From Sipunculus nudus (Eukaryota; Annelida; Sipuncula; Golfingiida; Sipunculidae): 64,000 bases of DNA. The stretch spans positions 20,498,058 through 20,562,057 of the forward strand of contig CM049310.1 in assembly GCA_026874595.1 (NCBI GenBank), read 5' to 3'. Both the position numbers and the translations under genes were made by a program. Below, piece by piece: positions 1-12,660 of the stretch (positions are counted from its first letter, which is position 1; every line of letters starts with the position of its first letter). The notes under the pieces were generated by a model. That model saw only the letters and a list, made by a program, of their open reading frames with translations, was not told the origin of the DNA and ran no database searches.

Positions 1-261
1 CCAGTCCATGCATCCTTTCTTTAGATAAGTAAGATTTTCTGTTGCATTTACCAAAAAAAATCAAGGTCACTCTTCTAAAAGGACTTTTAGTCTGGGGATA
101 CAAGTAATTTGAATATCGAACTGGCAGCAGAACTTTCATACTTTGCATGCATGTCATTGTACAAAAGGCATCATGCACAAAGCCTTCACCAGTAACCTAG
201 GTAATTTCCCATTTCATTACCCTTTACACCCTCCCCCCTTACTCCACAATACTCACTGTCT

Positions 262-277
262 CCCCCCCCCCCCCCCC

Positions 278-334
<57 letters not shown>
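262..334. repeat. Poly-C run plus (CT)n microsatellite
   Basis: About 18 C residues followed by about 27 CT units. Ser/Leu-rich reading frames through it are artefacts. Confidence 0.95.
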
Positions 335-337
<3 letters not shown>

Positions 338-2205
338 CACACACAGTAAAAGATTGGCCCCTCATACCTGCCCTGTTCAGACGGACTGATAACCAACACT
401 GGAGGTGATGTCAGCTTTAACTGAAGGATGTAAATATTTTCCCGACAAAAAAAACATGAAGTGAAAAGCTCACTTTGTACAGAGCTCACTACAAGGGCCC
501 TCAGCAAAGTTTTCAATGGCTGCTCAAATCACATAAACAATAGTGAAGTATTTGGTGCCAGGAGCAAGCCTACGCTGCTCTGTATCGAGTACACTCCAAA
601 CTTACAATGTGTGCCACATAAAAATGATTGATAGCGTGATATCACCAGCCCACCTTGTCTCCCCATTTCAGATACAGATACCAACACCTGGCTATCGAGA
701 TCAATACCAGCATGTTAGGTTTTGTACAGTAAATTTCAAATTTGCCTGTGCCATCAACCAAGTATGACAATCCGAATTGTAATAATTACATGCAGGGATG
801 TTTAAACTTGAAAAACGTGATGCATAAACAACACATGCCTATCAAAAACTTCAGTGTAGCCTTGTAATTTTTACAAGCCACTAAGCATGTTGATAAAAAC
901 AATCAGAATGGGAAATTTGAGAACACCCATTACTTAGATATATTCAACAAGAGAACAGTTCACTTACTGAAGCAATCCTATTTTGCTTTCTGATACTTTC
1001 ATGTATTTTCATGTATCCTAAAGGGTCACTGGTGGTTACCATGCTTGTCCTGGTAAAATTACTCCAGCACATACTTTATATTTCATTGGGTGAAGCCTGT
1101 GCACTTTGTAAAAACATTAAAATCTTAATTTATGCCAAACAGTAAAAATTATATAACTTTATCAAGGTAACTGTGGATCAATATTTGCTAAAGGAAATAA
1201 TTTTGAGAGTGATGTCAAGAGTGATCACTGAGAATTCACATTACATAGTAAATACTTATAGCACTACCAAACCAAAAGAATCAAGAAGAAATGAAAGTGA
1301 TATGATTTAAGACTAAAAACAATTAAATCTGACACTTATCTGCTCATCAATTTGATTTTGATGTGACTGTGTTACAAGTTTTAGGATTAGTTGCAAATTT
1401 ACCTTTTCTTAAACAAGATTGCATGCTGTCTCTCTCTTTTTTAAATTTTAAGCTTGAGGAACTCAAAAGTACCAAGTATTTTATTAAAGTAATTACAACA
1501 GATTTTGATGAATAAGTTTGCAAATAAGCATCTTTAATTCTTTATAACAAAAAATTCTAGGGGAATTTATCTTTAATATTCTTGGACTTCTTAAGAAACT
1601 AACAAATTTTGGAGACCCATAAAAAGTACTTATTTGGTACATCAAATGGCGAAGATTTCAGTTGCAGAGTTTAAGGGGAGGTGTAAGAAGAACCTGACAT
1701 ACAGAACTGAGTGCACAAAAAAATTTACACTCCGGTCTAACAAGATAGGGGATCATTCATAATGAAGAATTCCAACAATAGCCATGCGAGTCAAAATGTG
1801 TTTAGATGATCAATATGGTACACTGATCAGAGCAAGTGCTTGGATCAACAAGTGACTGAGATTAAACAGTCTGGATCAGTAGCTGAAGTCATATCATGTG
1901 GTAACAACAAACATTACATATAACTACCAAGTGCTACTTGCAGTGGTCTGATGGGCCATACTGGTGGAGACCCAACAGCTCTAGACAATTACACATGAAA
2001 CGGCATGCAGCTGAGCCATCTATCCCCCAATGACAGCTTTAAGAGCAGGCCAGTAAATGACTAGTATACCCCAAGGTTTAAAACACTGTAAACGTAAAAC
2101 CAACTAGGGGATCAGTATTTATGACGGTTTTGCAGAAAAAAATAAATAAAAAAGTGTTTCTTTCTGCTGAATCAGCCAGGAGCCACCTTTCTTGCTGGCC
2201 AGTAT
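335..2205. other. Non-coding, AT-rich; no gene seen
   Basis: No exon with splice signals and no family motif on either strand. Probably intron of the PBX gene or sequence beyond its 5' exons. Confidence 0.5.
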
Positions 2206-2457
2206 CTAGCTGGCTGGATGAAGGCTGGCCTGAGGCTGGGGGTCTGTAAGCTGTGGATCAATACTTGCCAGTGTAATGCAGTGATCCATCATCTTAGTGA
2301 CAGCTGAGCACAGGGCAGCAGGGGCCTGAGCATCACCCTGGCATGCCACAGGACTGCGCCCAGCTGCAGCATGATTTGTGCCAGGATGCAAGCCAAAGAT
2401 CCTTCCTGGAGAAGGGCACCACCGCCTGCCACTATCTGGACAGAGATTGTTCCCTTA
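2206..2457 (-). other. GC-rich open segment, possible exon of unknown kind
   Basis: About 84 codons open on the minus strand in locally GC-rich DNA, reading like CPDSGRRWCPSPGRIFGLHP, later SAVTKMMDHCITLASIDPQL, and ending TAG at 2206. It stands out from the AT-rich surroundings and shares the PBX strand. It matches no PBX exon and no family I recognise. It could be an alternative terminal exon, an unrelated gene's exon or a chance open stretch in a repeat. Confidence 0.2.
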
Positions 2458-2960
2458 ATGGCGCTTTCTCAACTTCCCCATAATCAATGATATGCAGCTA
2501 CCATAGTTGAAAATCTGCCCTGGCTCTCAGACCTGGTGTAACAAGCCCTTTTTCATAATTTAAAGGCAATATGTTCATAGGGATTCGCCCAAAGCATTAC
2601 TCATGATGCTCTCTAAATGAACTGCCATCATATTTCATGCAGTCGCTGGTACATCAGATGCAAAAAAGAGGCAACGACATGATCATCAGCATTTTACACA
2701 GCCACAAATTTGAAATAAAACAGCATCCCCTCTGCCTCACAAGACCCATGAAGAACTTTTATTTCCCCACACGTGTATGTTTTAGCTGAGCTTAAACAAG
2801 GCCAAAAAAGCCCTTTGTCAACCAGATGTTGTATATAATAAAGTTACATGCTTTTTCTGTCCCATAGTTCACTCAACTAAACCAAGAAATAATGATTTTA
2901 TACAAGATTCAAAGTAACAACAACTGAAGGCTGGAGAAATAACTGTTAAAAGATACTAGT

Positions 2961-3042
<82 letters not shown>

Positions 3043-5740
3043 TATATAGGTGTAAAACCTGCCTTAATATCTACTCTATGATTATTTGCAAGCCATGGTC
3101 TCTGATATTTTTTTTTATATTTTTTATACTAATAATTGATTATTTTTTTTATCTGGCTGTCATTTAAAGGTTTTAAGAAAAACTAAGAGAAAAATGTGAT
3201 TTTAGGAATTTAAAAAAAAAATTTAAACTGGTTCACACTTGAGAGAGGGGGATTACCTCATGTCTACAGGAATGATAAGATTATGCTGGAACAGTGATGA
3301 AGTGCAAATAAGTCATTACATTCAATTCAACTCCTCCTAATGAGAGGGACCAGAGTCTGATGAAATTATGTGGCATAAATTCTGGGGAAATAAGAAAAAA
3401 TGTGTAGAGCTTTTAATCATTGTATGTACTGGTTGTGGAAGTTTGCTCTTGATGTTGTTTTAGATGCCAAGAACATACAATTGCTCTGAGACCCTTTTTT
3501 ACCTCATTTACAGGGGATTACAACTAGATGTTTAAACACCTAGTCAGATGCAGTCAGCTGTCAGCAGGCTGTTTCTTATTTATTAGTATTTGCAGATGGA
3601 TCCAGCTGGGCCAGCAATAGGAATGATAAGGGTAGCTGTATCAGTTATCATCCTCAGCCTCCAGTAATGGATGGAGTTGGATAATCAGCAGACATGATAT
3701 TACTACAGCTGGTTAACAACTTGATTTGTACTGTACACCTTATGTAAACACTTGTAAGGCTCATCACCTGTCTTCCAAAATATTACAGAAGAAAATGGAT
3801 TGTTTCAGTCTAACAAAATTAATAGTTAACAAAAGTATTTATCAGAATGGAAATTGGACATTCATATTCCAACTTGCAATAGACTAGTATAGATTTTTAT
3901 ATTTAGTTTATGATTATAATTTTTAGGAGTACATTTAGATCCTAGCAGCTGCAGATAAAATTGGTAGAAAGAAACTTGTAACATACCATTAATGGCAATA
4001 CAAATATAAATCTGGTTGACTTATTTGAATTTTTTTCTTAATGTAATTCTTAACTTCAGAGAAACACTGCATGACTAGGTCAAACCCATACTCCTCACTA
4101 AAACTTAATTTTAAATGTATAACATATTTCAGGCTATCCAAATCATCTGTAAGAGTTGTTAAATATGGCATAAGAGCACAAGTGCAGTATTACAACAGAG
4201 TTATATCAATAAAGGCACCAGAGAGACTGAGAGAAAGCCCAACTCTTAAAACACCACTGCGTTTCATACTGCTTTAGCTCAATGTCATATTCCTAAGAAA
4301 ATTAATATTTATCTAAACACTGAAATTATATCTTGCCTAGGTCCTTGTAGTTGTGGCCTCCTTAGTAAACTAATTATTTTTCTGTAGATTCTTTGTCATT
4401 TGTAAACCGAATTTCAGCCTTTATCAAATATAAAATTTGCACTGCAGGATAAGAATCATGGAATGAAAGGAAAGTTTCCATAATTTTTCTTTGTTATTAC
4501 TTTTAAATAGGTAACTTCACACTCAATTCTTTATAGGAGCTACTACTGCCTATAAGATCCTGATTGATTAAACGGAATGAATAAACACTACTGTTCACCC
4601 ATCTTGGGAAATAGAAAAATTGTGGTGTAATTGTGCAAGCCAGCTTCTCAAGAATATAAATGTTAATATACAAACCACCCATTCATCACTGAACTTTCAA
4701 TGCCTGCCTCACATCATAGGTAACTGCACCTGTATAAAATGCCCCAGATGTTGTATTAAAACAAGTGACCCATGGGTCATAACTCTCAGCTGACTCGGAA
4801 GAGATTTGCAAAAGGAAATTTTATCATCAGAATGGTAGTATATACCCATTCATCTATTACATCTCTTTAATGTGAATTATAACAAAATATTTTACTTAGC
4901 GGAGCATCCTGATTATGATTTTGTGTGTGTGTGTGTAGCTGAACATATTTATTCATGATAAAAATTAATATACATGTACACATACGTATAGTGACTGATG
5001 ATTAACATATAATAACACTAAGGTAATATGATTACAACCTACTGAATGCATATTGAACATAATACGTGGCTGTCATATATTTAGCCTTCCGCATGAGTAT
5101 ATATTGCGTGCACTTGAGTTTTCTCGACGCTAAACTGCAGAGCCATTTGGTGCCGACTGCGCGTGGTGTTGCCGCCTTGATTAACGCCACTTAATCCTTC
5201 AAGGAGAGCTCTTTCAGAGGCATGGTTGCCTAACAGCAAGCAATTTAAATGCAAACTTAACCAGTAGAGAAATAAACTGACAACGATCTATCAGAAAAGG
5301 CAAGTTAATGTAAGGGATTTCCCCCCATGCAAGCTTTGTTTATACATTTTACTGACTGCTCAATACTCAGTGTCAGTAAGGTATGAACACATTTAGGATT
5401 AAACAGTTCGTTAATTTTACCAATGAGGTTCGAACAATATGTGATGAGTTGAAATATTAAGCCCGCAACCCCACACTTAGGGTAGCTGTAATACAGGTGA
5501 TCACTGAGGCGCAATTAGCATCTGACCCCAGGTCAGACCGGCTAATTAAGTAATCAGGCCGATGGTTACCCTCTTTGACCTATAACCTACAACCCAAGAG
5601 TCTCAGCGAAGACACCGAGTCGGGAAGATATGCGGGACCAGATTAACACTCAGGTTAAGAAACCTTGTTACCCGCTTTGATCTTTCATTAAGGTGCCTGT
5701 GACAAGACGCAGCCATTGACTCGTGACAAATGTTGTTTCA
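2458..5740. other. Non-coding intronic DNA with microsatellites
   Basis: Contains the (TA)n tract at 2963-3048, a short (TG)n at 4923-4937 and the palindrome TGACCCATGGGTCA at 4766-4779. A CpG-richer patch at 5100-5260 shows no coding sense. No gene seen. Confidence 0.6.
2963..3048. repeat. (TA)n microsatellite
   Basis: About 40 near-perfect TA units. Confidence 0.95.
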
Positions 5741-5749
5741 GTACTTCTC

Positions 5750-5945
5750 GGCGGTGGTCGCATTAGCGGGGTCGCATTAGCGCTTGGGCCAGGAAATCTG
5801 GTCGTAATTCTGAATTCAGGGGTGGTCGTAATTTTGAGTCATTCTTAAACATAAATAAACTAAAAAAAATTCGGGACCAAGCAAAATGGTCGTAATTGTG
5901 GGGTGGTCGTAATTGTGGGGTGGTCGCAAGGCGGGGTTACACTGT
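5750..5945. mobile_element. MITE-like fragment with pogo/Tigger-style end
   Basis: The right end read inward is ACAGTGTAACCCCGCCTTGC, the style of terminal inverted repeat of pogo-like DNA transposons. Inside are repeated GTGGTCGTAATTGTGGG units. The matching left end was not found, so this may be truncated. Confidence 0.4.
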
Positions 5946-6059
5946 ATATAACCACTGAACTGAAGCATCAAACAGATTAACAAACAGGCTGAGATTGTGT
6001 CTGTATTAATATATCTCAAAAATAGAGAAAAAATGCGTAAACTTTAAAAAAAAATACAG

Positions 6060-9000
6060 GTTGCTCCACCAGTCTGCAGAAACTAATAAAAACACTAAAT
6101 GGTCAATATCCATGCAAAGAAGCATGGTGGTCTCTGGATAAGTTGTTCAGATACTTCAGCTTTTGTATCAAATTTTCTATTATTCTGAGGGATTCTTCGG
6201 AGTCCTATAGCTTGAAGGATATGGGTAACAGAGACCTAATTTCAGGTTTCCACAGACACTTTTCATGGGCCTCCTTGCATGACAAGAATGAAGATTCTAG
6301 GTCCATTTGTTACAATTTGTACCCTGTTGACAGATAACCACATCTTTAAAGATCTCAAAAACAGAGAAAATAATTCGTACAAATTTGAAAAAATAGAGGT
6401 GGTCTGCTGAAACTGATGGAACACATCATGATCAAAATGTATGCCAAAAATCATGAGCATCAGTGCTGTAGTTATTGAGTTACTGGAGTTTTTGTATCAA
6501 ATTTTTCATTGTTCTGGGGGGGGGGGTATTTTGGAGCCATACAGCTTAATGGATATGGGTAACAGAGACTTAATTTCGGGTTTCATGGAGATTTTTCATG
6601 GGTCTCCCTGTGTGTAAAGAATGAAGATTCTAGGTCCAGTTGTTATGATTTGTGCCCTGTTAACAGATGTTCATATCTTTAAATTAGGTCTCAAAAATAG
6701 AGAAAAAATTCGAAAAAAAAGCCTGAACAAATACATGTGGTGCCACCAGGCTGCAGAAACTGATGAAACACTCCTTGATCAATAGCCTTACAAACAATTA
6801 TGGTGGTCTCTGCATTAGTTGTTCAGATACTTTAGCTTTTGTATCAAATTTTCCATTATTCTGAGCTGTACTTTGGAGTGCCATTCTGAGCTGTTTCATG
6901 GAGATATTTCATGGGTCTCCCTGTGTGTAAAGAATGAAGATTCTAGGTCCAGTTGTTATGATTTGTGCCCTGTTAACAGATGTTCATATCTTTAAATTAG
7001 GTCTCAAAAATAGAGAAAAAATTCGAAAAAAAAGCCTGAACAAATACATGTGGTGCCACCAGGCTGCAGAAACTGATGAAACACTCCTTGATCAATAGCC
7101 ATACAAACAATTATGGTGGTCTCTGCATTAGTTGTTCAGATACTTTAGCTTTTGTATCAAATTTTCCATTATTCTGAGCTGTACTTTGGAGTGCCATAGC
7201 TCAAAGGATATGGGTAACAGAGACCTAATTTCTGGTTTCCATGGAGACTTTTCATGGGTTTCCCTGTGTATCAAGAATGAAGATTCTAGGTCCAGTAGTT
7301 ACAATTTGAACCCTGTTAACAGATAACTACATCCTTAAAGGTCTCAAAAATATAGAAAACAATTCGTAAAAAAATTGAAAAATACAGGTTGGGCCACAAG
7401 TCCGCAGAAACTGATGAAACATCTCATGGTCAATATGTATGCCAAAAATCATCACCATCAGTGATGTAGTTAATGAGATATTGAAGTTTTTGTATGAAAT
7501 TTTTCACTATTCTGGGGGGGGGGGGGGTACTTTGGGGCCCCATAGCTCGGAAGATATGGGAAACAGAGACCTAATTTCTGGTTTCCATAGAGACTTTTCA
7601 TAGGTCTCTCAGAATATGAAGAATGAAGTTTCTAGGTCCAGTCTTTACGATTTGTGCCCTGTTAACAGATGTGCACATTTTTAAAGATCTAAAAAAATAG
7701 AGAAAAAAATTAGTAAAAAAAGAAAAAAAAAGAGGTGGCGCACCCAGGCTGCAAAAACTGACGAAACGCTCTATGATCAATATCCATGCAAACGATTATG
7801 GTGATCTCTGCATAAGTTGTTCAGATACTTCAGCTTTTGTATCAAATTTTCCATTATTCTGAGCTGTACTTTGGAGTGCCAAGGCTCAAAGGATATGGGT
7901 AACAGAGACATAATTTCAGGTTTCCATGGAGACTTTTCATGGGTCTCCCTGTGTGTCAAGAATGAAGATTCTAGGTCCAGTCATAACAATTTGAACCCTG
8001 TTAACAGATGTTCACATTTTTAAAGGTCTCAAAAATAGAGAGAACAATTCATAAAAATTAAAAAATTCAAGTAGCGCCACCAGTCTGCAGAAACTGATGA
8101 AACATCTCATGATCAATATGTATGCCAAAAATCATGACCATCAGTGATGTAGTTTATGAGTTATTGAAGTTTTTGTATTAAATTTTTCACTATTCCTGGG
8201 GGGTACTTTGGGGCCAGATAGCTCAAAGGATATGGGTAACAGAGACCTTTTTTCTGGTTTCCATGGAGATTTTTCATGGACCTCTCAGAATATTAAGAAT
8301 GAAGATTCTAGGTCCAGTCTTTAGGATTTGTGCCCTGTTAACAGATGTCCACATTTTTAAAGGTCCCAAAAATAGAGAAAAAAAATAGTAAAAAATTGAA
8401 AAATACAAGTGGCGCCACCAATCTGCAGAAACTGATGAAACATCTCATGATCAATTTGTATGATTAAATCATGACCATCAAAGATGTAGTTAATGAGATA
8501 TTGAAGTTTTTTTTATGAAATTTTTCACTATTCTGGGGAGTACTTTGGGGCCCTATAGCTCGAAGGATATGGGTAACAGAGACCTAATTTCTGGTTTCCA
8601 TCGAGACTTTTCATAGGTCTCTCAGAATATTTAGAATGAAGATTCTAGGTCCAGTCTTTACAATTTGTGCCCTGTTAACAGATGTCCACATTTTTAAAGG
8701 TCTCAAAATATAGAAAAAAAATTCGTAAAAAATAGAAAAATACAGGTAGCGCAACCCGTCTGCAGGAACTGATGGACCATCTCATGATCAATATGTATGC
8801 CAAAAATCATGACCATCAATGATGTAGTTAATGAGATATTGAAGTTTTTGTAAGAAATTTTTTACTATTCTGGGGGGTACTTTGGGGCCCCATAGCTCGA
8901 AGGATATGGGTAACAGAGACCTAATACCATGTTTCCAAGGAGATTTTTCATGGACCTCTCTGTATGTAAAGTAAGAAGATTCCAGGTCCAGGGTTTACGA

Positions 9001-9107
9001 TTTGTGCCTTGTTAACGGACAGACAACCAGATGGCCGGATTGCCGGACGGACGACGGAAAAAGAGTGATCGCTATAGCTCAGATGACTTACAGTCAGCTG
9101 AGCTAAA
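6060..9107. repeat. Tandem array, nine ~310-350-base units with terminal cassette
   Basis: The landmark TCTAGGTCCAG (with small variants) recurs near 6296, 6628, 6941, 7285, 7630, 7969, 8306, 8643 and 8980. Each unit also carries GATATGGGTAACAGAGAC, CCCTGTTAACAGATG and CTGCAGAAACTGATGAAAC. The array ends in a cassette of GGACGGACGACGG, CGCTATAGCTCAG and CAGTCAGCTGAGCTAA, which folds into a short hairpin. The same cassette ends two other repeats at 10.85 and 12.66 kb. Short reading frames in it are repeat artefacts. Confidence 0.9.
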
Positions 9108-10480
9108 AAAAATAGAATGTAGATACAAAATAAAATGTTATTAATTATCAAAGTTCAACCTCTAAAACCTCTAAAAGTTCATTCACAAAATGGCAGTAGC
9201 CACTTTAATGCAAATGTCATATGAAAGTGTAAATGTAAAGACATTTCTACAATGTATACACAATTTTTCACACTCCCTGGGATAATTAGCTCAGTTTAAA
9301 TGCAGAAATTTAACTTTAATTAATAATGTTACTAAAGAAAACAGTGAGAAGAAAAGTCTTGGTATCTCTGATGCGTTAATGAAATGTGCATGTTGATGGA
9401 AAAATTGAAAAATATTATATTATTTATATATATCATTCCAAAATATTCACTGGAAAAATGGGAATTAGCATATTTCCTGGAACAAAAGAGAAGTAAGAGT
9501 TTGTATGACATGATTCCTCTTCTTCCAAGGATCTCATTCACCATGCATTCATGGGAATTGCAAGATCTCCTGGAATATTTCTGGGATGATATAGACTTAT
9601 GTTAAGTTTATGAGTTGGCTGAACTAAGGTAATTTTTCTTAATTTAATCAAAAGTATGTGCTGAAGACATTATTATTATGTCAACTCTGGACCAATCAGG
9701 AATTAGTCTTGACCGATTGCCAATTGGTCTGAACCAAATCCTGATCGGGATTCAGTCCGGCCTAAACCCGGATCAGGATCTGGTTCAGCCATTGTCCAGC
9801 CAAACTCCTGATCAGGGTTAAGGCCGGTTGGTCCAGATTGAGATTTGGGCCTTGTGGATGCCTATTGTTCGCAAGGGTTTTAATTTCACGATATTAGTGA
9901 ATGGCAAATAATCGCAAATATAAAACCAACTGGAATAAAATGCCTCATACACTTAGATGATCAAGAGCGGTTGATGTTATCACAGCTTTGGAATCATGGT
10001 TCTTTAATCAGCAATGTGATCTGTACATGGTTTCAAAACTGGTCTATGCAAACACATTTTTATAATAATATAATGACTCTAACAGAAATAAATGGAATAG
10101 TGTGGGATTTATTCATATCATATAATAAAAACAAATCCTGGTCGATCATGAAATTAAACCCTCATGAAAAGTTCGAAGTGAAGGAAATGCGCTATTTTAC
10201 CCTCGCGAATATGAACCAACCTCAGTATATCGACGCATATTCCCAAAGTCGCAACACTTGAGGCACATCCTGATTCCTGAAGATAAGGGCATTTTCCACA
10301 TGGTATGGCATATGCTTGACTTTTGCACACAAAAAATACAAAATGTCCTATTCTTGTTCTAACTGGGCTGTTAATCAAGTGACCCATGGGTCATGACACT
10401 GAGCTGACAAGCATGACCTGTATTAAAAGCCTGATGGTATACCATATGGTATCTGACCATACTTGGATGATGGAAGGTTT
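9108..10480. other. Non-coding intronic DNA with a palindromic element
   Basis: Holds the 18-base inverted repeat at 9729-9788 within a segment rich in CTGATC and GGTCTG words (9690-9860), and the palindrome at 10380-10393. No exon seen. Confidence 0.6.
9729..9788. repeat. Inverted repeat, 18-base arms
   Basis: Left arm CTGAACCAAATCCTGATC (9729-9746), right arm GATCAGGATCTGGTTCAG (9771-9788), one mismatch, 24-base loop. Probably the core of a small foldback element. Confidence 0.7.
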
Positions 10481-10489
10481 GAAATGCAT

Positions 10490-10850
10490 CCACAACTTTT
10501 TTCAAGAAGCTGGTCCTGTGACATTGACCTCTGACCCTAAGACCTAAATATCAAAAGGTTTGTTCCTCTATTGACATGTAAGGTTTGGGATGATTATTTT
10601 GGCTTTAAGAATTAATTCTGGGAGGTGCAAACACACCCCATAACTCAGAGAATATAGGTCACAGTGACCTAATTTCAGATCTGCAAGGAGATCTTTTTAG
10701 AACCTCTAAGACTGCTGTATCTAGCCCTTACAGTTACAATTTGTGCCCTGCTAACGGCCAGACGGCTGGCCGGATGGACAGACGGAAGGACGATGGACAA
10801 AGACCCATCGCTATAGCACAGCATGACTAAAAGTCAGCTGAGCTAAAAAT
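10490..10850. mobile_element. Short copy of the CGCTATAGC-cassette repeat
   Basis: Begins with one CTGTGACATTGACCTCTGACC unit, continues through GTGCAAACACACCCCATAAC, and ends with the GACGGAAGGACGATGGAC, CGCTATAGC and TCAGCTGAGCTAAA cassette shared with the two neighbouring arrays. Confidence 0.75.
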
Positions 10851-11589
10851 CACTGAAACTGCACTGACAAAAGGATTTCTAAGGTGGCTAACTATCAGAC
10901 ATAATGGATTCCTGACAAGTCTGACATTTGATATCACACATCTTCCAATAAGAGACCAAACTTGTAGCAAATTCTCCAAAGGATATTACAGTAATGAATG
11001 TCCAAAACAATTCAAAAGGCATTTTCAGGCCCTCATATTATGCAAATGTAAAAAGTGTAAGTCCAATATTTTTTATTATCACTCTGCTTTTCAATGGGAT
11101 CAGCAGGGTAGGTAATCTGCAAAACCTGAAAGAAAAGAAATGCAGAAAGCATGACTAAAGGTCTTGTAATAAAAAAAAAAGCCATCCTAAATCCAGGTAC
11201 ACATCCACATATTATGAGAACAAACATTTGCTTTTACATCTGGTGATTTATATTAAAATATTCAGATATCTAGGAAACTAAGTTTATTGCTATGATTCCA
11301 TAAAATAAACTGCAAAATGTTCCCATCATCTTATAAATCAGTAGCTAAACCTTAATACTATACTCTCACAGTCTTAATGCCTGGCTGAAGCATTCCAGCA
11401 ACAGTGTTTTTGTTATGCAGTAAAGAGGTATTTATCACTCAGCCTTATCACTTAAAAGGCTGATACAAAAGAGAGTCATATGTCACCAGCATCACTCACA
11501 ATTACAGCCATACAGTGAGATGTACCATAACCAATGGTTATATGTACAAGAAAAATAGAGATGGTCTACTAAATAAGTTAATGTGAACA

Positions 11590-12660
11590 TCCCTGACCGA
11601 TGACCTTGGCCTTTTGCCCACATATCAACTGGATTCTTTCTAAATGATGGGTAACTACTAACCACTTACATCTGGCCGGGTGTAATTACTTGGCAACCAA
11701 TGAGTGAATAACTTAGACCTGCAACCTTTAACCTCCTGACCAGCTGACCTCAAAATCAATTAGTTATTTCTTCATGCAAAAAGACCCATAAAGTTTGAAT
11801 CACATTCAGTGATGCATAGATGTGGCATATGTGAAAGACTGAAGGTTTGGGTTGAACAGTTTCACTTAAAATATGTTCACAAGCATTTAGAACAATATTG
11901 TGACCTTGACCTTTGACCTTTTGAACTCAACATCAATAGGCTTCTTCCCCGATTGGTAGGTAAGCCATACATGACAGATGGAAAGTATAGATTGAAAAGT
12001 TTGCCTGAAAATGACTCCACGCAAGGAGAGGGTGCTGTGAACTTGACCTTTGACCTCAAAATCAACAGGTCTTTTCCCCTGTTGGCAGAGAAGCGATATC
12101 AGTGCTGAAAGGTTTGGAATGAAAGGTCTAGCTTGAAATGTGTCCACAACCTTTTCAAAGAAGTGACCCTGACCTTCGACCTTGTGACCTCAACATCTAT
12201 AGGATTCTTCTCCCACTTAGTAGGTGAGCTATAGGTGAAAGATCAAAGAATTGGGATGAGAGGTTTGGCTTAAAATGCATCCACAGGCTTTTCAAAGAAG
12301 TTGGTTCTGTGACCTTGACCTTTGACCTCAAAATAATTATGGTTCTTCCCCTGTTGGTAGGTGAGCTGTATGTGAAAGATGAAAGGTTTGGGATGAAAAT
12401 TTTGGCTAAAAGAATTATTTCTTGGGGGTGCAAACACACCCCATAACTTTGAGAATATAGGTCGCAGTTACCTTATTTCAGGTTTGCAAGGAATTCTTAT
12501 TAGAACCTCTAAAACTGCATAGGGTTCATGGCCCTAGCCCCTACGGTTACGATTTGTGCCCTGCTAATGGACAGACAGCCAGCCAGACGGACAGATGGAA
12601 GGACGACGGACAAAGACCCATCGCTATAGCCCAGCATGACTGAAAGTCAGCTGAGCTAAA
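11590..12660. mobile_element. Tandem-core repeat with DR1-like motifs and CGCTATAGC cassette
   Basis: Several degenerate ~140-base units, each with a CTTGACCTTTGACC phrase followed by ATCAATAGG, TTCCCC..TTGGTAGG, GGTTTGGGATGAAAG and TTTTCAAAGAAG. The 3' part from 12430 to 12660 is closely similar to 10620-10850 and ends with the same cassette, so both are copies of one element family with different numbers of core units. Confidence 0.85.

Noticed and set aside
6143-8023. Repeated plus-strand frames starting MFRYFSFCIKFSIIL
   Set aside because: By-products of the ~330-base tandem array; frames decay between units.
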